Positions 1 to 8,207 of a stretch of DNA of 64,000 nt are shown in pieces; position 1 is the stretch's first letter, and each line of letters starts with the position of its first letter. The stretch covers positions 35,875 through 99,874 of the forward strand of contig JAHDNF010000025.1 in assembly GCA_018435605.1 (NCBI GenBank), given 5' to 3'. The DNA is from a bacterium. Its GTDB lineage: Bacteria; Auribacterota; Auribacteria; Auribacterales; Auribacteraceae. Under the pieces are notes generated by a model that saw only the letters and a list, made by a program, of their open reading frames with translations, was not told the DNA's origin and searched no databases. The position numbers and the translations under genes were made by a program.

Positions 1-98
1 GGTCGTTCGGTTTACGCAAGTTTTTTTTGACGTAATTTTTTCAGCGTTCTCATAAGACGGCCGGATCCCATGCCGGTTATAAAAAAACGCCGTTATTT

Positions 99-848
99 TT
101 ATACTGACGGGAACGGATCTATTTCGAAATCGCATACCAGCGGCATGTGGTCGGACAGATTTATTTTCGGCATAAAAAAATTCGTTATTTTTATTTGGGG
201 GCTGTGCAAGATATAATCGAGTTCAAGCCTTGGATATCTGCTTGGATACGACGGGTGGCTGTGGGTATTTGCATTCTTCAACCCTGTTGCCGCCAGAAAC
301 AAATTCAGCTCTCTGTCGCCCCATAATGCGTTTAGGTCTCCGGCTACTATTACCGGTTTTTTCGACTCGTTAATTATCTCGTGCAGGTCGGAAAGCTGGT
401 AATGCCTGTGACGAAATTTGATAGACAGATGAACCAGAAAAATGCAGAATTTGTCGAATTCCAGCTCTATTACAAGGCGTTTGATGCCTTTTTGAAAGTA
501 ATGAAACTTTTTGGCTTTAATGTTCTCACTGGTCAAAAATGCGTTTCCCTGCTTGTTCAACACCGGAAGTTTGCCAACCAGCGACCCTGTGTCGTATTTT
601 GACTGATAAACGTAAAAATGGCCGAGCGCGTTGGCTATCAATTCCGCCTGATTGCTCCATCGGGTTCGGAACGAACCGCTGTCTACCTCTATAAGCCCGA
701 TAATATCCGGCTTGATCTGCCTGATGAATTCGATAATCCAGCTGGTATTTTTTTGTGTGCGCTTCAAATAACCGCTGAACGGAAACGGCAGATGGAACTT
801 TATGCCCGATCCTGTGCCGTACCGAATATTATAAATAAAAAAACGCAT
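99..848 (-). CDS. Endonuclease/exonuclease/phosphatase family protein
   Basis: A 249-aa protein of the EEP (DNase I-like) fold, a metal-dependent phosphodiesterase family that includes nucleases and phospholipid phosphatases. The family landmarks are in order: an N-terminal YNIRYG (Asn metal ligand region), LIEVD (catalytic Glu), VAGDLNAL (Asp/Asn pair) and a C-terminal NLSDHMP (Asp-His pair). No signal peptide is evident, so it is probably cytoplasmic. It is transcribed away from tRNA-Phe. The substrate cannot be read from sequence; the family call is firm, the specific function is not. Confidence 0.8.
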   Translation of the reverse strand: MRFFIYNIRYGTGSGIKFHLPFPFSGYLKRTQKNTSWIIEFIRQIKPDIIGLIEVDSGSFRTRWSNQAELIANALGHFYVYQSKYDTGSLVGKLPVLNKQGNAFLTSENIKAKKFHYFQKGIKRLVIELEFDKFCIFLVHLSIKFRHRHYQLSDLHEIINESKKPVIVAGDLNALWGDRELNLFLAATGLKNANTHSHPSYPSRYPRLELDYILHSPQIKITNFFMPKINLSDHMPLVCDFEIDPFPSV

Positions 849-995
849 CGTACCTGCCTGTTATTGTTTATCCGGGCAATGCGCCGGATCTGTCATATTA
901 TTTCAAAACCGCTTTATTATACTATATTGCCGTCATTAATCTACCGCTTTTGCGAAAACATTTCACAAATTTTACAGCACTACGGAATTTTCTAC

Positions 996-1023
996 TTGAC
1001 TGCCAGCAAAAATGATTTATAAT
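996..1023 (+). promoter_or_regulatory. Sigma-70 type promoter of tRNA-Phe
   Basis: TTGACT (996-1001), a 16-bp spacer and a perfect TATAAT (1018-1023). The tRNA begins 37 bases after the -10 box, a normal leader length. Confidence 0.7.
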
Positions 1024-1059
1024 CTACCCCATATTTTTCTTGCCATGTTATCAAATGGT

Positions 1060-1135
<76 letters not shown>

Positions 1136-1209
1136 TTTTTTTGTAACCACATAAAACGAAAGATTTTCTACAGGTTTCCGATAGTATTAAAAAAAGAAGC
1201 AAAGTACAT

Positions 1210-1239
1210 TTGACAGATTAACCTTCACAGTGCTATTAT
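1210..1239 (+). promoter_or_regulatory. Candidate sigma-70 promoter of rpoN
   Basis: TTGACA (1210-1215), 18-bp spacer, TATTAT (1234-1239), 40 bases before the rpoN start codon. Confidence 0.55.
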
Positions 1240-1279
1240 TTCAGACAGAATCTATATAGAAAATGTTTCGGGAGGTATC

Positions 1280-2710
1280 ATGGCTCTTCAGTTCGAGCAA
1301 ATACAACGTCAAACACAACAGCTTATAATGACTCCGCAGATGAAGCAGGCAATACAACTGCTTCAATTGCCGTTAATGGAACTGTGCAACGTAATCGATC
1401 AGGAAATGGTTTCCAATCCTGTGCTGGAAGAAGCGACGGATGACAAAAAAACAGCGCAGGAACAGGAAGAACATACACCGGAAAAATCCGATAACGAAGA
1501 GCTGGATTTCAAAGAAGAGTTCGACCGGCTTGCTCAGATAGATGACGAATGGCGGGAATATTTCAGACAAAGCGGATCTTACAGAAAATACTCGCAGGAA
1601 GACGAAGAAAGACGGCAGTATCTGGAAAACTCCATCACCCGCACCGAAACACTGCAGGATCATCTGCTCAACCAGTTGTCCATCATGTCGCAGACAGACG
1701 AGGAAAAAGAGATCGGCGAGCAGATTATAGGCAATATCGACGACAACGGATATCTGCAAAGCTCCCTAGAGGAAATAGCCATTCACTCAAAAGTCAGCCT
1801 TGATAAGGTAGAACAGGTGCTTGAACTGATACAGAAGTTTCATCCTATCGGCGTAGGCGCGCGCAACCTGAAAGAATGCCTGCTTATACAGCTACGCAGA
1901 TTAGGCAAAGAAGGCACGCTGGCGGAAAAAATCGTGTCTAAATATCTTGACGACCTCGCTAAAAAACGGTACGCCCAGATCGCCAAAGCGCTCAAAACCA
2001 CTATAATTCATGTTCAGCATGAAGCCGAGCTGATCGCCTCTCTCGAACCTAAACCCGGAAGAATGTTTGTAACAGATACAACTCATTACGTACTTCCCGA
2101 CGTAGTGCTCGAAAAAATAGGCGACGAATACAAAATTATTCTAAATGACGATAAAATACCTCATCTGCGCATCAGCCCTGTATACAAAACTCTGATGAGC
2201 AAAACCGATATAGATACCAACACCAAAGATTATATCAAAGAAAAAATCAAATCGGGTAAATGGCTGTTGAAAAATATACATCAGCGACAGCAAACCATAT
2301 ACAACATCACAAATGAAATCGTACAGCGTCAACGGCGGTTTTTCGACGAGGGAATCGCATACCTGCAACCTATGACCATGCAGGTTATCGCCAACGCGCT
2401 GGGACTGCACGAGTCGACTGTCAGCCGGGCAATAAGCGGTAAATATATGCAAACACCGCGCGGCGTTTTTCAACTCAAATATTTTTTCACCACACCGATT
2501 TCAACAAAATCGGGAACCGCTACTTCAGCGACAACGGTAAAAGATAGAATCCACGAAATCATCCGCAATGAGGATTCTAAAAAACCGTTGAGCGACAGCA
2601 AGATAATCGATATTCTTAAAAAAGAGGGCGTTCAGCTCGCTCGCAGAACTGTTGCTAAATACCGCAAAGAGCTTAATATTCTGCCGGCAAACCTGCGCAA
2701 AAAGTTTTAG
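1280..2710 (+). CDS. rpoN: RNA polymerase sigma-54 factor RpoN
   Basis: Sigma-54 directs RNA polymerase to -24/-12 promoters and needs an AAA+ activator to open them. The 476-aa length is normal. Region I at the N-terminus is Gln/Leu rich (about residues 5-45) and interacts with activators. An acidic, charged region II follows (about 50-115), then the core-binding domain. A helix-turn-helix around GLHESTVSRAISGKYM precedes the RpoN box ARRTVAKYRK near residues 454-463, which reads the -24 element. The start is set by the GGGAGG ribosome-binding site just upstream. A good -24/-12 site is seen in this window before the coiled-coil gene at 46904. Confidence 0.97.
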   Translation: MALQFEQIQRQTQQLIMTPQMKQAIQLLQLPLMELCNVIDQEMVSNPVLEEATDDKKTAQEQEEHTPEKSDNEELDFKEEFDRLAQIDDEWREYFRQSGSYRKYSQEDEERRQYLENSITRTETLQDHLLNQLSIMSQTDEEKEIGEQIIGNIDDNGYLQSSLEEIAIHSKVSLDKVEQVLELIQKFHPIGVGARNLKECLLIQLRRLGKEGTLAEKIVSKYLDDLAKKRYAQIAKALKTTIIHVQHEAELIASLEPKPGRMFVTDTTHYVLPDVVLEKIGDEYKIILNDDKIPHLRISPVYKTLMSKTDIDTNTKDYIKEKIKSGKWLLKNIHQRQQTIYNITNEIVQRQRRFFDEGIAYLQPMTMQVIANALGLHESTVSRAISGKYMQTPRGVFQLKYFFTTPISTKSGTATSATTVKDRIHEIIRNEDSKKPLSDSKIIDILKKEGVQLARRTVAKYRKELNILPANLRKKF

Positions 2711-2843
2711 TCAACAATACTCTTTTAATGTGCGGAATCCTTAAAATTTGTCTTTTCGGTTTTGCTCAGACCAAGACGCAACAGACTCAATATTGAACTG
2801 CGACCGGATTTCCAACTGGATTAAAAGTTTCTAAAAATTTTAT

Positions 2844-2873
2844 TTGCCTTTTCACAAATTTATCTATTATAAT
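2844..2873 (+). promoter_or_regulatory. Candidate promoter of the 44-aa exported peptide
   Basis: TTGCCT (2844-2849), 18-bp spacer, TATAAT (2868-2873), 40 bases before the start codon at 2913. Confidence 0.5.
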
Positions 2874-2912
2874 ATTTACTGTAATCAAAAAAATTGCAAA
2901 GGAGGCTTGGCA

Positions 2913-3047
2913 ATGAAAAAACTGATTGTTTCATTACTGATCGGGTTGTTCGTTTTGTCAGCGTTATCCGTCCATGCCGGAGGCGACAAAAATCATGGCG
3001 ACAAAGGCAAAGGAAGCGTCATCAGGAACGGCGCACCCAATGATTAA
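2913..3047 (+). CDS. Small exported peptide, unknown function
   Basis: A 44-aa product. The start at 2913 is fixed by AAAGGAGG eight bases upstream; a longer reading begins in the promoter. It has a classic signal peptide (MKK, hydrophobic stretch 4-20, cleavage near VHA-GG). The mature part is only about 22 residues, rich in Gly, Lys, Asp and His (GGDKNHGDKGKG). It has its own promoter and a strong terminator, so it is a stand-alone transcription unit. No family is recognised; a metal-binding or surface peptide is possible but not shown. Confidence 0.65.
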   Translation: MKKLIVSLLIGLFVLSALSVHAGGDKNHGDKGKGSVIRNGAPND

Positions 3048-3064
3048 TATCTAAATTTTAAAAT

Positions 3065-3113
3065 AAAAAACCGCATAGGATAATATCTTGCAAAACCCTA
3101 TGCGGTTTTTTTA
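3065..3113 (+). terminator. Rho-independent terminator
   Basis: A perfect stem AACCGCATAGG / CCTATGCGGTT with an A-tract on the left and a T-tract on the right. It can stop transcription from both sides, closing the 44-aa peptide unit and the convergent membrane gene. Confidence 0.9.
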
Positions 3114-3144
3114 TCTTCCGCAATATATTTAAGATACCGGCGGT

Positions 3145-4347
3145 TCAAGGATGATTTAATTTCCGCGGATAGAGAACGGTTTTTTTATCCGCAAGATTTC
3201 CATGCGTAGGAATGTGAGATTTTTCAGGAACGGTATAATAGCTTTCCATGATAGCGTAAAATATCGGATCAGGTAAAAGATTTATATACACCTCATTTCC
3301 AACGACCCTTTTTCGCAACGAATCGAGGTAAAACTCAAGGATGATCAGATCAAATTTTTTCGCGCGAATATCGTCTATGATCTGCTGATTCGAGATAATA
3401 TTTCGTTCCGCCAGCCGTTTTGACATAAGCGGATTCCATTCCGGATTCTTGCCTGTCAGCACATTGTAATTTATGTGCTGGCACAACACCCTGCCCGGTA
3501 CGGCATTAACGCGCTCTAGTATATCTTCTTGGATTCTCTTTTGCTCGCCAAAAATTTTTCTAAACCCGCGCATATTTGAAAGTTCTGACGGCATACCGCT
3601 ATTCCATGGCATTACATATCCTGCCAAAAGCATACCGCACGCCGCTGTAGCGGCTATCCACGCCGAGGGCGGTTTCAACGCGCGCAAGATAAGGCTTAAT
3701 GCCGCAGAACCTGTTATAATTGTCAATGCGGCAAATTCAACAAGATACTGATCCCACGCGCCGTCTATAAAAATCAGGACAACCGAGCAAACCGATATAA
3801 AAAAGTACGCCGTTAAAAACGTCCATCGTCGGTCAAAACGCAATTTTTTGCAGTAGATGACTATAATAACGAAAGCCGGTAACAGAAACGCAGATAACTG
3901 CATACACGTTTGAAAAACCAGTCCGGCTACCTTTTTATTCAAAACAAACCCACCTGACGTATAAAAAAATAAATGCTCGATAAACCGCCCTGATGTCGAC
4001 AATGTCAATATTAAACCCGGCAAAACCGCAACCAGCCCAAGCCGAAATAAATAACGCCATTTTCCGGGATGGTTATGCGCAAACAAAGATACTACTGCCG
4101 CTACGGGCGGATAATTATTGATCAGATATGTGGTATTCCCGTCGACCGCGCCGTAAGGAAACACACCTTTTTTTATCTGCATTGTTTGAAACAACACATA
4201 CCCTTCACCGCTTTCCAGGTGATAAGGGTATGATACGAAGTACACTTGAGACGCCGCATGATAGAAGTCAACATACACAAGCCAGCCGATAAGCGGTAAA
4301 AACAATAAAAACAGGTATTTCTTGGATGATTCCGGTAGTTTGCCCAC
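3145..4347 (-). CDS. Polytopic membrane protein, GT-C glycosyltransferase-like
   Basis: A 400-aa protein with about eight hydrophobic segments (first at residues 11-30, the rest spread over 75-245). A soluble C-terminal part of about 150 residues follows. The N-terminal half resembles dolichyl/undecaprenyl-phosphate-sugar-using GT-C enzymes: a short periplasmic loop, then LINNYPPVAAVV, like the NYPPL signature of that superfamily. It is shorter than most GT-C enzymes. The reading starts at GTG with only a weak ribosome-binding site. Function is inferred from topology alone. Confidence 0.55.
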   Translation of the reverse strand: MGKLPESSKKYLFLLFLPLIGWLVYVDFYHAASQVYFVSYPYHLESGEGYVLFQTMQIKKGVFPYGAVDGNTTYLINNYPPVAAVVSLFAHNHPGKWRYLFRLGLVAVLPGLILTLSTSGRFIEHLFFYTSGGFVLNKKVAGLVFQTCMQLSAFLLPAFVIIVIYCKKLRFDRRWTFLTAYFFISVCSVVLIFIDGAWDQYLVEFAALTIITGSAALSLILRALKPPSAWIAATAACGMLLAGYVMPWNSGMPSELSNMRGFRKIFGEQKRIQEDILERVNAVPGRVLCQHINYNVLTGKNPEWNPLMSKRLAERNIISNQQIIDDIRAKKFDLIILEFYLDSLRKRVVGNEVYINLLPDPIFYAIMESYYTVPEKSHIPTHGNLADKKTVLYPRKLNHP

Positions 4348-4496
4348 GCTTGTTTTCCGTATTTTCTTAAGAAACCTAACTGCCCTTAACTACAGGAGGT
4401 TCCCGCAGGGTTAAAAGTATTCGGAATGGTTTGACAGGGCTTGTCTATTTCCGAGCGAGAATGGTTAACAACCACCCATGATCCGCAAGCGGCAAA

Positions 4497-5150
4497 TCAA
4501 TCCGTTTCGCGGTCAGGCAAATTTTTTGTTTCCTGAATAATCACTTTTGTTCCTACAGGGACATTGTCGAACAACTCAATTACGTCGGCATTTCGCATGC
4601 GTATGCATCCATGCGATGCGGGAACGCCTATAAGCCCTTCGTCAGCCGTACCGTGAATATATATGTAGCGTTTGTACGAGTCTACGTCCCTGCCTAGGTT
4701 CAGCCCGTCGTCCAACCCTTCGAGCCAAAGAATACGAGACGTGATAATATCTTGATTTACAGGAACTGGCGAATGATTTATACGAGCGGTTTTGCCGGTA
4801 TTCGCTCTTGACTTGAAAATCGTATTTACCGGAGCGTCCTTGCCGAACTTCTCGGCGACACGGTGATTGCCCAGAGGCGTCCGGTTGCTTCCAGATTTAC
4901 TGCCTATACCGTACTTCGATGTAGATACCGGATACTCGCTAATAACCGCCTGCCCTTTGATGAAATACAACTTTTGTTCGTCTATAACAACCTTGATAAA
5001 CATATCCGTATCAGGCACAATGCCGTCATGGGATTTGGCAGGCTCATTCGCTGATGTATCACTATGACACAAAGAAATTATAATTCCGATCAAAATGACA
5101 CAACCAAATAGATTGTATAAACGCTCGGCTACGTCGAAACATAATGCCAT
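4497..5150 (-). CDS. L,D-transpeptidase (YkuD domain)
   Basis: A 217-aa envelope enzyme that cross-links peptidoglycan stems or attaches proteins to the wall. A hydrophobic anchor or uncleaved signal lies at residues 12-30. The YkuD domain follows, starting around IKVVIDEQKLYFIKG. The active-site block is IHGTADEG followed by SHGCIRMRN, with the catalytic Cys at residue 182 and the His at 180. AGGA before the ATG supports the start. Divergent from the FmdB-helicase genes. Family assignment is firm; the exact cross-link type is unknown. Confidence 0.9.
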   Translation of the reverse strand: MALCFDVAERLYNLFGCVILIGIIISLCHSDTSANEPAKSHDGIVPDTDMFIKVVIDEQKLYFIKGQAVISEYPVSTSKYGIGSKSGSNRTPLGNHRVAEKFGKDAPVNTIFKSRANTGKTARINHSPVPVNQDIITSRILWLEGLDDGLNLGRDVDSYKRYIYIHGTADEGLIGVPASHGCIRMRNADVIELFDNVPVGTKVIIQETKNLPDRETD

Positions 5151-5363
5151 ATTTTATGCATCCTTTCAGATTTTTTGATCCGTCAAAGGGGGTATAGTAG
5201 CACAACATTTTTCTTTTTGAACAGGTAAATATATGCGGGGTTTTAAAAAAATCCAACCCTAGTCGAAAAAATATTTTCCTTGCATGTTTTTTGCTAAAAG
5301 ACTATAATCAAAGGTCAAAATCATAGAAAAATGAAGAAATATGTGAAAATGGAGGGCAGAAAG

Positions 5364-5627
5364 ATGCCGACATACGAGTACGAGTGTAAAGAGTGCAGTC
5401 ATACCTTTGAAGCGTTCCAGAAAATGAGCGACGCGCCTTTAACTACATGCCCTGAATGCAAAGGCGAAGTGCGGCGGCTCATAGGAACCGGTGCAGGAAT
5501 TATTTTCAAAGGATCGGGTTTCTATTGCACGGATTACAAGAGAAAAGAAGAGAAACCGAAAAAAGCCGAAAAATCTGCATGCGAATCGTGCCCGAACGCA
5601 TCTTCAGGGTGCTCCAATAACGACTGA
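5364..5627 (+). CDS. FmdB family zinc-ribbon protein
   Basis: An 87-aa protein starting MPTYEYECKEC, the diagnostic N-terminus of the FmdB/CxxC_CxxC regulatory family. Cys pairs CKEC and CPEC form a zinc ribbon within the first 40 residues. A third pair, CESC, lies near the C-terminus. The start at 5364 has GGAGGG upstream and matches the family; an ATG 33 bases earlier lacks this fit. It lies 13 bases before the helicase gene and is probably co-transcribed. Its role is often guessed to be regulatory but is not established. Confidence 0.88.
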   Translation: MPTYEYECKECSHTFEAFQKMSDAPLTTCPECKGEVRRLIGTGAGIIFKGSGFYCTDYKRKEEKPKKAEKSACESCPNASSGCSNND

Positions 5628-5640
5628 CAAGCCGGAGGAT

Positions 5641-8202
5641 ATGTCCGAAGATGGACGACACATGGACCTCAGGGAACGAACTTCCGTAAACCCGCACGAC
5701 CTGTTTTGCGCGCGAAGCATTTTGTTCATGCGCGAGGCCATAGCCTGTGCCAACGGCAACGAGATTTTTTTTATAGCCACTACCGCTGATAACGGTGTCG
5801 TAGATACGGTAAAAATTTACGCGCGCGGCAACCAGCAGGAAGTTCCGGCAATCCTCGACGCTCCTAAACCGGGTTGCGTTATTATCCACAATCACCCGTC
5901 GGGCAACTTAAATCCGTCATCTGCAGACCTGTCGATCGCGTCCGCTCTCGGACAGAAAGGGGTCGGATCGTATATAATAAATAACGAAGTCGACAACTGT
6001 TACCCGATTGTATTCGCGGAAAAACGAAAACCCCTTGCCAGCCTTGATGTCGGCGAAATCGCCGCCCTGATAGAACCCGATGGATTATTCGAACGGAAGT
6101 TTCCCGATTACGAATTCCGTCAACAACAGGTTACCATGCTCAAACTGGTGGCGCAGGCTCTCAACGAATCACAGGTTGGCATGGTCGAAGCCGGCACCGG
6201 AACCGGCAAAAGCATGGCATACCTTATTCCTGTAATCCACTGGGCGGTAACCAATAAAGAACGATGCGTCATATCCACGAACACCATAAACCTGCAGGAA
6301 CAGTTGGTGTATAAAGATATACCTATGCTTAAAAAAATCCTCGACTGCGAGTTTTCTTTTTGTCTGGTCAAAGGAAGACAAAACTATATATGCCGGCGAA
6401 AACTTCAAATGGCGCTGGAAAACCCGTCGGCTTACGTTGAGGACAATCAGGTTGAGGAATTGAACGAATTGAACGCATGGATACAAAAAACCGCGGACGG
6501 AAGCCTGTCGGACATGAATTTTGTGCCCGATACCGATATATGGGATACCGTGGCATCCGACAGCGAATCGTGCCTGCGAGCCGCCTGCTCACGATACGGA
6601 GATTGTTTCGTTACCCGCGCCCGCAGAAAAGCCAGTTGCGCAGATATACTTATAGTCAATCATCATTTGCTGTTCGCGGACATCGCGGTAAAAAAGGATG
6701 CGGAGTTCATCGGCGATATCGGCATACTGCCTCCCTATCAAAGACTCGTGCTCGACGAAGCACACCACATTGAAGACGTGGCAACCTCATATTTCGGTAG
6801 CCGGATAACCGAACTAGGGCTTATGCGCGCGTTGGGACGTTTGTACAGGCAACGAGCGAATACGGAAAAAGGATTACTGCCCGCCTTGGCGCAAAAAGTC
6901 AGGCAGGTTCTGCCCGATAAAGAGGCGTCAGAGATAACCCATTCCATATATTCACAGTTCGTAGAAGGTAAAAAAATTTTAGAGGAAACAGTAAAAAATA
7001 CGTTTTATTTTGTAAAAGATTTTATCGGCTCGCAGGTCGAACAGGAACACGAATCCAAATGGCGGATTCCGGCGCGAAAAGATGCTCTGCCCCGCTGGAA
7101 CGATCTGGTGCGCGACCCGCTTTACGTACTTCACGCAGAAGCAAAACAGTATTTTTCATCTCTGAAACTGTTTCTGCAGGATCTGGCACAGTGCGCGGAG
7201 TTTCACAACGTACAGCTCGGCAACGATATCATAGAACTCAACGCGGTCAGGAACAAACTGGAACGTATGATATCATCCATGGAATCAATCATGCTTGGCG
7301 AACAGGACGACGGGCAGGGGATACACGATGTAAGATGGGTTGAGCTTAACAAAAAATCGCGCCTGCACATCAATGCCGCGCCAATCGCTGTGGCCGATCA
7401 GATTTACGATTACGTCATATCCCGTTTCCCGACAGTTATTCTGACATCGGCAACCCTTACCATAGAAGGAAGTTTCGATTTTATATCCCATCGGCTAGGA
7501 CTCAATAACGCCGAGCCGAAACGGCTGGTAACCGAAGTGATTCAATCGCCGTTCGATTTCTCGCAACAGGTTATGATCGGCATACCCACAGACCTTCCCG
7601 ATCCGGACAACGTATTGTTTCGCGCCCGGTTGTCGGAGTTTGTTTCCGATGTATTGAAAATCACCCGCGGAGGCACATTCGTGCTGTTCACATCGTTCTC
7701 TTTGCTAAAATCGTGCCTCAGGGACATAATGACCAACGGCCTGCACAAATCGCTTCATATACACCAGCAGGGGGAGGAACCTCGCCATACACTGCTTGAA
7801 AAGTTCCGCAATGACAGGCGGTCGGTTTTGTTCGGGACAGACAGTTTCTGGGAAGGTGTGGACGTGAAAGGCAAATCCCTAGAATGCGTTATTCTGACGC
7901 GGCTTCCGTTTAGAGTTCCCACCGATCCGGTGGTTGAGGCGCGTATAGAGTACATCAAAAAAACCGGAGGGAATCCGTTTATGGATTACATCGTACCGCT
8001 GGCGGTAGTCAAATTCAGACAGGGATTCGGCAGGCTCATACGCACAAAAACCGACAGAGGTTGCGTGCTTATCACCGACCGGCGGGTCATGACCAAAAAT
8101 TACGGCAAGAAATTTCTCCATTCCCTGCCGCAGTGCCGATATGTGCGCGAAACCACACCGGCAGTGCTGGCTTATCTTGAACAATTTTTTGTACATGCTT
8201 GA
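5641..8202 (+). CDS. JAB/RadC-type metalloprotease domain fused to DinG-family helicase
   Basis: An 853-aa protein in two parts. Residues 15-130 are a RadC-like JAB domain with an intact metal site: H83-x-H85, then seven residues, S93-x-x-D96. Residues 155-853 are an XPD/DinG-type superfamily 2 helicase. It has Walker A AGTGTGKS (Lys190), DEAH at 372-375, four Cys suited to an iron-sulfur cluster (251, 311, 316, 322) and motif VI RQGFGRLIR. DinG unwinds 5'-3' and resolves R-loops and damaged forks. The start at 5641 is chosen by CCGGAGGA; the open frame extends upstream into fmdB and is a shadow there. The JAB domain may be regulatory, structural or enzymatic. Confidence 0.88.
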   Translation: MSEDGRHMDLRERTSVNPHDLFCARSILFMREAIACANGNEIFFIATTADNGVVDTVKIYARGNQQEVPAILDAPKPGCVIIHNHPSGNLNPSSADLSIASALGQKGVGSYIINNEVDNCYPIVFAEKRKPLASLDVGEIAALIEPDGLFERKFPDYEFRQQQVTMLKLVAQALNESQVGMVEAGTGTGKSMAYLIPVIHWAVTNKERCVISTNTINLQEQLVYKDIPMLKKILDCEFSFCLVKGRQNYICRRKLQMALENPSAYVEDNQVEELNELNAWIQKTADGSLSDMNFVPDTDIWDTVASDSESCLRAACSRYGDCFVTRARRKASCADILIVNHHLLFADIAVKKDAEFIGDIGILPPYQRLVLDEAHHIEDVATSYFGSRITELGLMRALGRLYRQRANTEKGLLPALAQKVRQVLPDKEASEITHSIYSQFVEGKKILEETVKNTFYFVKDFIGSQVEQEHESKWRIPARKDALPRWNDLVRDPLYVLHAEAKQYFSSLKLFLQDLAQCAEFHNVQLGNDIIELNAVRNKLERMISSMESIMLGEQDDGQGIHDVRWVELNKKSRLHINAAPIAVADQIYDYVISRFPTVILTSATLTIEGSFDFISHRLGLNNAEPKRLVTEVIQSPFDFSQQVMIGIPTDLPDPDNVLFRARLSEFVSDVLKITRGGTFVLFTSFSLLKSCLRDIMTNGLHKSLHIHQQGEEPRHTLLEKFRNDRRSVLFGTDSFWEGVDVKGKSLECVILTRLPFRVPTDPVVEARIEYIKKTGGNPFMDYIVPLAVVKFRQGFGRLIRTKTDRGCVLITDRRVMTKNYGKKFLHSLPQCRYVRETTPAVLAYLEQFFVHA

Positions 8203-8207
8203 CCGGT

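Noticed and set aside
1..98. Reverse-strand mini-ORF (MGSGRLMRTLKKLRQKKLA) at the left edge
   Set aside because: 19 residues, no ribosome-binding site and no recognisable relation to a larger gene.
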